Position numbers and translations under genes: made by a program. DNA of 42,500 bases from Cristatella mucedo (lineage: Eukaryota > Bryozoa > Phylactolaemata > Cristatellidae): contig WPIO01000143.1 in NCBI GenBank assembly GCA_009760855.2, positions 237,501 to 280,000 on the forward strand. The letters are read 5' to 3'. Numbering within the stretch: the first letter of the stretch is position 1; the number at the start of each line of letters is the position of its first letter. The notes under the pieces are model-generated. The model worked only from the letters and a program-made list of their open reading frames with translations. It was not told the origin of the DNA and made no database searches. This document shows positions 11,426 through 22,834 of this stretch, one piece after another.

Positions 11426-11930
11426 CGAGCTTCTCTTGCAAGAGACTATTTAATCTGCTAATAAATTTTTATTCATATCTTTCCTAAAGCACTGAACTTG
11501 CATCCTAGTTTTAGACTTTTGGTCGATTTGAAAAGATCAGCTGTCGCTTTCCCTCTTTGCAGTTCCAGCCTGTGACTAGACTGATTATTCCATCAGGTCA
11601 TGCTTCACGACAAGATTTTGCACTTCCAATGCTTTTGAATCAAGTCATGCGGTGGCTGCCGCAGTGCAGAGCAGCAGCAGCGGTGTGGAACAGCAGCAGC
11701 GCTGAGAGAGGAGAAGGAAGAGGAAGACAGCTGCAGCCGATAATAGCAGCATCAAGGAGTGGAATAGTGAGGCCTGTAGGCAGATCCTACATGCAAACGG
11801 TACCGGTGTGGCCGGCAGCTCGGCAGTCGAAGATAGGGTTGTTGACTTTTTCGAGACGAATCATGGGTCAGCCAAGGCTGGAGGATTAGATATCGGGTGG
11901 GCGTGGGCAGTAGCTAGGCATTGAGCCAAG
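11426..11930. other. 5' flank of the Lifeguard gene
   Basis: This presumably holds the 5' untranslated region and promoter, but no TATA box or start site could be assigned with confidence. A CAG/AGC-rich patch lies at 11670-11740. The in-frame TGA at 11922-11924 prevents an upstream extension of the coding frame. Confidence 0.35.
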
Positions 11931-11961
11931 ATGGCCACCGGTGGATCGAAGGACCGCACAG
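11931..11961 (+). CDS. LFG: Lifeguard exon 1 (start codon)
   Basis: It encodes M-A-T-G-G-S-K-D-R-T plus one base, then a GTACGC donor. The ATG lies in GCCAAGATGGCC, a strong Kozak context, and an in-frame TGA sits three codons upstream. Phase 1 joins exactly to exon 2. Homology support for these ten residues is weak because the N-terminus of the family is variable, so this exon rests mainly on context and phase. Confidence 0.68.
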
Positions 11962-14900
11962 GTACGCTTCCTTCTTGCGATGATGCTGCTTTCTGCTAGC
12001 GGGCGCAGGCACGGGGCGGGGGGGGGGGTGTTAGCCGCTCGGCAGTGCGGAAGCATTACAGTGGTTGCCATGGCAGCAACAAGTCAGTCAGCCGGGAGGC
12101 ATCAGCAGCAGCAGCAGCACCAGATCGCGCCGAGCGGAGCCACGGCAGCAGCAAAGTTGGAAGAAGTGGAACTGGAATGAAACCCGATGAGCCCCTCCCC
12201 CAACGAAAATGTCTCGGACCACTCGATGAGCCGGGCAGACATGGTGTGCGCGAGCGGTCGTGCGGCGGCCGCGCCTCAATTCAAGAAGAGCAAGTTTTCT
12301 TTGCTCTTTAAAAGCCGTCACGACAGACTGCTGCTGCTGCTTCTGCTGCTGCTGCTTAGAGGCAGTAGACTCCGGGGGAACTCTGGGTAGCCACAAGCTG
12401 CACACCCCGAGGGGGGGGTGGGGCAGCAAGTGGGTCGAGGAAAGAGTGCAGGTGAAGTGACAGAATGACAGCCCACCCACGTCGGCCACGCCCTGTGATG
12501 TCACCACATATTGCTACCTACTACCCCGGCTACTTACCCGTGAAGTCACTACCTACCCCATGTAGTCTAGCCGTTAGCAAATGGGAGGGGTGGCAGTCGG
12601 AAAGTGCTAGCTCCACCGGTCTTCATCAGTTCTCTCCGGCCTGAGCTCTGTCTTGAGAACCCTCGAGACACGATTTCCACTGAAGCCTATGGGGGCGGCA
12701 CACGCTTGCAAGCGGCTTTTTTAGCCGCAGACACACAAGGTCAAGTTATGGCTACACAGAGCTGGTCTTAAGCCTGCTCCAGCTGCTCGCAATGGTCCCT
12801 AGATCTGTAGCTAGGAGCCAACCATTGGCCAGCCAAATGGTCTGCCTACTTCGGCTGCTTGGCTAGCCTTGCTCTACAGTGGCCAGTAGGCAAGGATGCA
12901 GCTTAGGTCAGCTGCGCTAGGCCGCATGATGATGTGTCGCGATCACATCTCCGTTTCGGTCGCAACTCAATCTTTATCTGCCGCCGCTGGACCAACAGTA
13001 GTTGTAGCTGCAGCTGCCACTTAACTCATTTACCTGACGAGCTGTTGCATCAACTGTACCGGCAGCAGTCAGGCTCGCTGAAGCAGTAAGGCTTGCTAAA
13101 GCACTACAGACCTGTCATGCCCGATCAATTAAAAAAAAGTGATGTGCCATGACCCAAATATCAGTCTCCGTCGAAGTTTTTTGTCTGTCATGCAGCATTA
13201 GTGCTGCCTGTCAGTCTGTGTCATCATTCAACGATCGGCTTCAGCTCAACACCACGTGGCTTGTCTCTGTTGTTAGGCCAGTCAGCAGCAGCAGTGCCTG
13301 CTGATGTGGAGGCGATGTTCAACACCAGTTCTTTTTCCGACAAGGCCATTCGTCAGGCATTCATCAAGAAGGCGAGTTCGGCACGGCTGCTGAGATCCAT
13401 CGCACTTCATCGCACATCATCGCACATCATCGCACTTCATCGCACATCATCGCACATCGCTATCGTGCTTCCAGGCTGCCTCTAACCCAGGCAGCCGTCA
13501 GCCCCACGTTTGGGCCTCGGGCTGGGCGAGGGAGGGAAGGCAGAGAAGAAAGGGAGGGGCAGAGAAGGAAGGAAGGAAGAAAGGAAGGAAGGAAGGAAAG
13601 AAGGAAGGCAGAGGAAAAGAGCTCAAGGTACACCGTGGTGCTCGGCCAATCTGTGGCACACCGACGGTACCTTGCCAGGCAAATTCTGGTCGTACACAAC
13701 TAGAAGCTAGTGGTCATTAAATTTAATGGCCGATCGTGCAAACGCCTTTCTGTGCCATATCATCCCGCGGGACGAGAACGTCCTACTTACACTGCCGTAG
13801 CTGTGACTCGACTAAGCTCATACTGTCCAGCAATACTGTCTGGCGATGCGAAATCGTGAGGTCTCTCTGCTCTTCGCTCTCAGCTCTCTGCTGCCGACAC
13901 TTGTACTTCCCCATGAGCCACGTCTGCTGCACACATTCCCCGCCGTACTGGTCAGGTGCCGGACAATCTCTTCGAAATTCAGCCGCGAGATTGCCTCCTT
14001 TACTGCAACTCTCATAAAGGAGGCCCTAACAATGGTCCCTGCAGCTCGATTGCCTGTTCCTCCTAGATCCATTCGCGTACAAGTACGTACACGTACACAT
14101 GTATTTATCTGTATTTTCGCAGTTGACCGAAGAAAAGCTTGTTCTCGATGTGCCACCGAAGCTTCCGGTGGTTTTCAGCTAAGTCTGTTCTGGCCATTTA
14201 AAGCTAAGAGCTTAGTTTGCTTGAGTTGAAAGCCCTTGATGAAAATGTCTCGATGGATCGAAATCTGTAGAGTACAGCGCCGCTAGCCAAAAGACTCGTT
14301 GAGCTGTGGCTGGATCGTTCGTCGCCCAAGGTCAAATTTGTTTCGTCGTTCAGTAGCGAGAAAGAAGACCTCCGGTCGCTCTGTATTTTGAGTTTAGCTA
14401 GGCAGGAGAATCAGAGCCTTTTTTAGAAGACGTCTGTCAAGGCCGTGGAATGGTGTAGAGCGATAACTCAAAAAGTCCGCCCACAGCATTGCAAGAAAGT
14501 CCTAAGACTTTGCCGAGCTTCAATCGCGTGCGTGGCCACTTGATTTCTGAATGTAGATGAGTACGCGGATGCACGCTGAAACCTTTCTATTGGACTTCTT
14601 CCGATTCAGAAGCAGAGCACCGCGATAGGGCCTAGGCTCAAGCTTCTGCTTTGCTTTCTTATCTTTGTGGAATTGCAGACAGAGATGCCCACGTACACAC
14701 ACACAGTTACCGGCATTGCATGTCTCGCATACGTTTCGTTCTCCTTCGTTTTTCAGTCATAATTTTACACGTAACGAGGCAAATTTCTGACCTTCCCCGA
14801 TCACAAATATAAATTTTTAGTTATTTACTATTCATATACTTAGTTATTCACGCATGTAGCTTATTCCGTTTTAAAAGTTTTCGACTTGTCTGTGGCTAGC

Positions 14901-17900
14901 AGCAGGGCTTAACCATTCAATCGCGTTTCCTTTGCAGCAAATGTAAAGTGCATAGAAAGAGATTGAGTTCTGTAAGGGCGCGTCATCAAGTGGGTTATTA
15001 TTATTATTACTATTATTATTATTATTGATGTTTGATGTATGTGACACAGCCAAGCACGTGTAATCCAGCCTTGCTTTGCAGGTCTATCTGACGCTCACAG
15101 TACAGCTGCTGTTCACCGCTGCGGTAGTGGCATTCTTCATCCTGCAGTACGTATGCCGCTGCTGCTGCTGCTGCTGCCGATGCGCATGCACAGATTTCTC
15201 TCAATGCCGGGCACGGGGGCGCCGTGCACAATATACCACTCACTCATAACCAAATTTTCTTCCACTGGTGGCCAAAACTTGAACCCGTGACTCAGTTATA
15301 ATAATGATAATCGCAATAAGGCGTTTTCGTAGCACTATAAGACAACTACATCTTTTTATAGGAGTTTCAGTTGTGCTGTCAAGAAAGCATGTCCGCTGAT
15401 TAGAGATAAAATGCACAGTGCCAGCTCAAATAAGCACGCAACAGACAATTCACATAGACCCTGCAATTACTACAAGGAACGGGGGATTTTCTACCTTCTT
15501 ATTAAATGTCATCAAGTCTGGGTATGTCGTGAAGTCAGTAGAGAGTAGATTTCAGTCTGAGGGCTAGAGCCTGCAAACTAAAAGTGAGAAGGATCTGAGT
15601 TTGGTTCGAGGTGCAGCAAAAATGCTTGGTTGAGAATAATGGCTAGTGGTACGATGATGGCTGGACTGATTGGGAAGTAGCTGGGATAGATTGCAAGAGG
15701 ACAAAGAAGGACAAAAGAACCTAAAAGCGAGCGATGAAACATTGAAGTCAATCCGGTGCTAAGAAAGGGAGTCAGTGCAGGTTGGTGATTAGTGGCGTAA
15801 TGCAGCATGTCGAAATACACAACAGACTATCCTAGATGCAAAGTTTTGCACCAACAACTGTTAGCATCATTTGCACCGGGCCGGAGGACCTGTGAGTACT
15901 GAGTTACAGAAGTTGACATGGATATCATAAAGGCACGAATGTAGGTGCCAACTTCAACGTGGTATACCAGTCTAAGCAGGCCAAACTTTTTTGCAGTGTT
16001 ACTTAGTCGAGATAAGGCAGACTTGACTTTTGAGCAGATATGATCGCTTAGTGAAAGGTCGTCATGCAATTTGAGAAAGTTTTTTGAGGTGGTCGGCTCG
16101 AGCCCCGAGGCATGTGTAATGCGCCTGAATAGAGATTAAGTTCTGTTCGGGCGCTATACAAATGAATTACTTATATTTAGAAGAACCATTGATAATATGC
16201 CTAGCCCAGTCGGAGTAGTTCTGGTTTGTAGGCTGTAGCCTACGTTATTTTATCTGTTGTAATAATGCAACTTTTACAATTAGTAATACAATTGGTTATC
16301 GCTCGACCTGCAAAGCTTGCAAGTACCTGGCGGTTGCTTTTATTTTATATTTCTTGCAGTGCACCGACTCGCTACTGGGTACAGGACAACAGCTCGTTCT
16401 ACTTCGTGTCATACGCCACGTTTCTTGTCACCTACTTAGTCCTCATCTTCTGTCCAGCCGTTCGCAGGCAGTATCCGGGCAACTACGTCGCCCTCGGCGT
16501 GTTTGTGAGTACTGTAATGATGATAATAATAATGTACTTGATAAAGCGCCCTCAGAGAACTTAACTTCTTTCTAGGCGCTTTACATTTGCTGCAAAGGGA
16601 AATGCAATTGAATGGTAAGTAAAATCATGCTTGACAAACAAACAAAATAAATAACATGGTTATGGGTGGCATGCACAGGGTCAGCATGCAAATGTGGTTT
16701 GTGGCAGCATGCACAGTGTCAGCACGAATAAGCACGTGAAGCACGATGCACTGGGACCCACTAAATGCTGTCCTAAATAGGTGTGTTTTTAAGTTCTTTT
16801 TAAATTTGGTCAGGTCAGGAGATGTTCTGACGCAGATCGGGAGGGAGTTCCAGGCTCTGGGAGCATACGAACTAAATGCACGGTCTCCAAAGGATTTAAG
16901 GTTTGTACGAGGTATTTCTAGACTGTTGGATTCCGAAAAGCGGGTGGTACGATGCTTGGCCTGATGGGGTAGTATATTTGAAAGATAGGCTGGAGCCATA
17001 GAATGAAGGGACCTAAAAGTGAGGGACAAAACCTTGAAGTCACTCCGTTGCTTGACTGGTAGCCAGTGCAGGTCGGCAAGAAGTGGAGTAATGTGGCAAT
17101 TGCGACGCTCACGACAGACAAGGCTAGCTGCAGAGTTTCGCACCAGCTGCAATTGCCTGATCGCACATGCCGGTAGGCCAGCGACCAGTGAGTTGCAGGA
17201 ATCGAGACGAGATGTCACAAATGCATGGACCAACTTTAGACGTGGTATCCTTATCTAAACAAGCCCGAATTTTAGCAATGTTACGAAGCTGAAAATAGGC
17301 AGATTTGACTGTGGAGCTGATATGGTCGTCTAACGAGAGGTCGCTTTGGAATATGACACCTAGATTTTGAGCTGATTCAACTGGAGATATGCTGGCAGAG
17401 CCAATTTTGAGAGACTGCCTTTCCAATCTCTGAATCACACTGGGTTTGCCCATAACTAGTAAGTTAGTTTTGTGATCGTTTAGTTTTAGAAAATTTGCTG
17501 CCATCCATGTGCCGATGTCATCTATGCATGCAGCAAGTGGGTTTAGAGAATTCGAGGTGCTCGAAGGCTGGGAGGGATCAAAGCAAAGGTACAACTGAGT
17601 GTCATCCGCATAGAAGTGAAAGCCTAGATTGTGCTTGGCAATCACATCAGCAAGAGGCAGAGTATAAACCGTGAAAAGATCCGGACCTAGCACGGAGCCC
17701 TGAGGTACTCCATATTTCAGAGGTACTTCAGATGATCTTTGTCCATTCACGTCAATACTCAGGAGCCTCCCACTGAGATAGGACCTGAACCACTGCAGAG
17801 CAGTGCCAGTGATGCCCAGGCGAGATGAAAGGCGCTCTAAAAGAACTTTGTGATCGATGGTGTCAAAAGCTGCCGAAAGATCAAGCAAAATAAGCAGAGA

Positions 17901-20900
17901 CACTCTACCCATGTCTTCATTCCTATGTAGGTCGTTTATACCCCAAGCGATGCTGATTCTGAGGAGTGATTAGTGTTTGTGAGTACTGGTCTCTGACGCG
18001 TTTCTATCCTTGATCGTCCTAAAGATCTTCCTCAAGTGTGGGCGCTGATCTATGGGTGCACGTGCGACGGGTGCTCGAGCGACAGGTGCACACAAACTTT
18101 GCTGCTTTGCTTGCAGAGGAATGCAGCAGCTGCTACAACCGAGGCTGCGTGAGCTGCTTCTGCTTTCGGACACAACTAGGCCACAAGCACAGCGCTGCTA
18201 GCTTAGTAATGCTCGTTTTGGTCTCAGCCGACGTGCCGCGATGAATATTGGGACGCATGAGCCTTGTATAGTGGCTATTGACTAGTAGGGGCAGCGCGCT
18301 CGTATGCCGACAGTGGCGGAACGCGGCAGCGATGAAGAGCGCCCTGCTTACGCTGCCTCAGCGTAAGCAGTTGAAATTCATAACGAGGAAAAGTGTATTT
18401 GATAGCAGCGCTATGTTTAATGGCGTTCGACAGCGGCGCTGGCTTACACCAACGGCCCGTTGGCCTAGAGCTCGAGTCAGCTCAAATGCCTAGGCCAACT
18501 CCACAAGCCAACTGGCTTCCTATTGTATATGCGTCGGCGTCTAAGCGGCTCCGGCCATAGATTGTCGTGTAGTTTGGTTGCAGTCGCACACGGCACAGAA
18601 CGCCAGTCGCAAGTCGACGAGCACCGCCGCCAGTTTATTTCACTATGCTCCGAGCAGTGGGAAGCACGACTCTTTTTGCCCCTCTCGCCTACCGGAGTGC
18701 CGCCTCCTACGACTGCCCCACCCCGTCTTATTTCACCAGCATACCGCCCGTTTCGTAGCAGCCCACTCACACAACGATCAATCAGGAGCAGTACTGACAT
18801 TTAAACAAAATCGCACGTCACACAATCGGTTCCTAGCCGTTGCAATTCAGGAACTTCAAATGATGAATATCTGTCATAATCTGACCGATTGAGCTCGCCG
18901 CCGTTTCACAACTAGGCCTCGGGCTGTTTTCGCCCTTACGCCACTAGCAATCGGCGACAGCAATATCTGGTTCTGGGTGTAGACCCAAAATGCACCAGAA
19001 AAGAGTAGAGAGCTCCTTGCTCTTTGAGAATGAGGCCGTACATCCGAATGACTTACCGAGAACGTTCGACAGACATTCCTTGTGAGAGTGAAGGAGCAGG
19101 CATTTTTGGAATGTTCCATCAAGATGGCGCACCGAAAGCTGATTACATTGGAGACAGGCGTAATATACACGCTGCGTTTGCCATTGAAAAATCTAGTGCA
19201 ACAAATCTAATCTTTTGTCGCGATTTTTTCTCGCCTTCTTCCGAAGCAGAATTTAGCGCCCGCCCTTTTAACGTCCACGAGAAAGTGTCGAGCAGCGCCA
19301 AGGCTAGAAAGCCTGCCTGCACTTGCAAGTTACAATTGGTAGCAATCTGTAACGACTAAATATTTGACTGCAGTCCTCGACCGGCTACCTTATCCGCTGG
19401 CCGGCATATGTCGGACCGGGCAGGTGGAAGATGAGTCTCAACGCAAACGCCCGACTGCCCTGTGCGCCATCTCGCTCGTAAGTCTTCTGGCCGCAATGAG
19501 GCCAACAATGGCCGCTTACTTGCTTGGATGCGCCCAAATTTTTATGCACGCCGTTTCTCTCGTGGTCAGCGCTCGTGCCGATAGATCAATCTTCGGTGCG
19601 GAGGTCTCTCGCACCTGTCGCGCCAGCGGGGAAACTTGAGTTCGTTTATCGAGCGACCAATGAGAGGACGTTTCGGTGGAGCAATTTTCAAGCCCGCTTG
19701 TTTCGCTGCCGTGCCGAGCCGTGCGGTCGAGGCATCGGAGCACGGACGCCACCTAGCGGCACCTGTTTAGGTGGCAGTGATGCATGGGGCGGTGTGTGGG
19801 GAATTTTGAAAAATGCAACGGCGGGAATGTCGCCGCAGTTACACCGGCTGACCGTTTTTTTGGCTAAAAGTGTAGCGCTATTTTTGAGCTTATGGCTTCC
19901 CATCGCGGAGCTCTCGGCGAGTAAACATGAGAGCGTGTACGTTCTGCTCACAGCAAATCCCGTCGAGTCACGTGGATATTCAATTGAAATAGGTCACCCG
20001 ATGGTGACCCCGTTTTGCTGCCGAGTTGTATTCGTCTAGTCGGTCGCTTTGCTCACGAAGCAAAAGCGACTGCTGTAGGGGCAGCATGAATGCACATGCG
20101 CCTTGGATGGCCACCGCGAACGACCTACCTCACCTCGATGCAGTGGTGAATCCTGGCGCTACCGGAAGCATGAAACTAGAAAAGACCACGAACGTGCGGG
20201 AACTTGGCTCTATTTCGCGCCTAGCTGCGGAGTCCTTCCTTTGTGTGCAGCAGAGATGAGTATGAGGAGGGGACGGCTGTTCGAACGCCGGCGTAAGGGA
20301 GAGCGGCTGTGCTTGAGAGCGTCCTCGTAGTCGTCGTCCTCGTCCTCGCTCAGACTCGCACAGGCGAGTCTGAGCGAGCCATCTTCGGGGTTCCTCCTTC
20401 GGGTGCAGCGAAGGCCTTCCTTTGTCTTTGTCGACTTTCGATTCATCCATTTTCATTTTACCGTGCAGCTTGCCGATTTCATGGCGGAGCCCAGCCCCCC
20501 CCCCGCCGTGTTACTGCCGAGGACCCGCCCAATAAAATAGCCATAGGTCTCCCAACAACACGAACAGAACAATTTATTGTCCACGAATACCCCAGGGGTG
20601 AGGTGCTCGCTCTTCATGATCCTGATCGTGGGTTAGAGTCCTGCAGCGGTCTATTGCTCATTGCAAGCGGTGGTTACAGCGATGAAGGCTCTTCTGTAGC
20701 TGCATAAATGAGGCTGTCAAATCAGCTGACATTTATTTATACAGTGAGTGTATAGTAAAATAATTTAAAATACTACTAAGTGCAAAGTCGAAGGTCAACG
20801 ATTGCCATCGAGTAAGTGAAATTACCACATTATGCTCCCGAATCCCGGAACTCACTACCGACGAACGTCGCAACGCCCTCTGACATGAAGACATTTAGAA

Positions 20901-22751
20901 AGAAGCCTAAAACTCATTTGTTTATTGGAGCGTTTGGTGGATCTTTGTGATTCATCTTTCGTGTGCATGTACCTGCTTACACTGTGCACAGATGTTACCA
21001 CCAAACATTTCGTAATTCTTTTTATACAGCACCTTTAAAGTGCTTAGAGAGAGATTCAGTGGTCTGATGGCGCTATACAAATACATTATTATTATTACTA
21101 TTGTTGTTATTACTTTGCCGCTGAATACTTCTTTGCTGGCAAAGCACCGAATGGCCGCTGCCTCGCGAACCGTTAGGCAGTGCGGGCATTCTGCGTCCTG
21201 TGCGTCTCAAAGTTGCTCACCTTGTAAGTTGAGGTAGGTTCCATCGGCATAGATATGATAGGCGACGGTGCGAGCCCACATCGCTCGAGGGCCGGCGGAG
21301 GACCGATAAGCTAACTCGATGGGTGACATCGAGCAGGTGGCTGAGCGAGACCTAAAGCAGCCAGAGAGCTGACTAATTCGAGCTCTCCAACGTTCGGCTC
21401 GCATCGGCTGTCCATAGCTCTCCATTGGCTGTCCGCGGGCACGTTCTCGGCGCCACGGCCACCGCTGAAGCAACTGTCCCATCAGCGGGCTGCTCCGCCT
21501 TTCCGGACGCTGCTCTATGGTCGCCGCCCTTCAATGCGTCGCCCAAATTCTCTCGTTGCAGACCGTGTGCTTCTCTTACATGGCGGGAGCGATAGCCAGT
21601 TTTCACGATGCTAAAGCCGTGCTTTTTGCTGCCGGCATCACGGCCGCAGTCGTGCTCTCCATCTCGCTGTTCGCCATCCAGACTCGAGTCGACTTTACCT
21701 TGTGGGCCGGCCTGCTGTTTGCCGCCTGCATGGCTCTGCTGCTCTCTGGAATCTGCTTCGTTATAGTGACCGTGGCAATCGAAGATGATCGGACGTACTA
21801 CGTGAGCATCAGCAGCTTCGTTGAACGAGCAGTGGCAGCAGCGGCAGCGGCAACAGCAGCGGCAGCGGCAGTAGCAGCAGCGGCGGCAGCGGCAGCAGCG
21901 GCAGCAGCAGCGGCAGCAGCGGCAGCAGCAGTAGTAACTGCAGCTAGGTATGCTGCAGCTCCTTTAAGTCAGGCGAGATGCCTGTTTTTTGGTGAGCCGA
22001 CAGCAATAGCTGGTTTTTTCGGTTTTAAGTTCAGCCCTCCCTTTTTAGAGGGTTCACTCCTTAACAAAGTCCTTGGCTTCACCGTCGGGGCAGACGCGTA
22101 TCCCAGTGCTTCACCTTCTGGTTAGTATGGGAGCCGGTCACGGGCAATTCGGTTATGGGCATAGTGGCCGACTATGGCCGACGTCTTGGCCACAGCTCGG
22201 AAAGTCTTGGCCTACTCAACCTGTGCAGCTAGTGCCGGTATTGCCACTACAATTATAAAATTCAACAGGATGGTAGTATTGGAGCCAATCTTCGAAGAAA
22301 CTCGTTTAGGTAAAAATGTTCGCAATCCGAAAGGAAGGTCGGCCGTTATGTCGGTGGTTAACTTGAAATGAATCGGCCAGCAATTTACAGGAACTCTTTC
22401 TCTCTGCCAATTCGGAGGACTCGCTGTACCAGTTAGCTGCTACACCGGACGAGTGAGGCACCCGCGAATGTAGGCCGCTGACATTTGAGTGGCATCCTTA
22501 TCGTTGAGCTATCCTACGGACTATTAAAAAAATACTAAAAACAAGAAATTCAGCCATGCCTCACAGTTTCTAAATAGTATTAATAATTATTCGTGGTCAA
22601 ACCGTAGCTGGACTTATTAATATTAATATTATTAATATTAATATTAAACGTACTTACAAACTCACACGCACGCACTGTCCTTTTCACTGTTTCTCGGTAC
22701 CGCTTAAGATAACTTCCGGTACCTCTCTAAAATAAAAAACGTGCATATGCA

Positions 22752-22834
<83 letters not shown>

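Noticed and set aside
13399-13459. CRISPR-like array
   Set aside because: The repeats are 10-bp tandem units without spacers in an animal intron. No array in the window has the spacer-repeat form.
15147-15154. Alternative donor GTATGC at 15151 for Lifeguard exon 3
   Set aside because: It would leave the wrong phase for exon 4, whereas GTACGT at 15147 keeps the family frame.
20595-20650. Additional SINE head
   Set aside because: GAGGTGCTCGCTCTTCATGA and GTGGGTTAGAGTCCTGC resemble A- and B-box regions, but no tail hairpin follows, so support is too weak to list it.
21517-22125. 202-codon frame as a single-exon protein
   Set aside because: Its core is Lifeguard exon 5. The sequence before 21562 is intronic with a good acceptor, and the alanine run after 21801 follows a GTGAGC donor.
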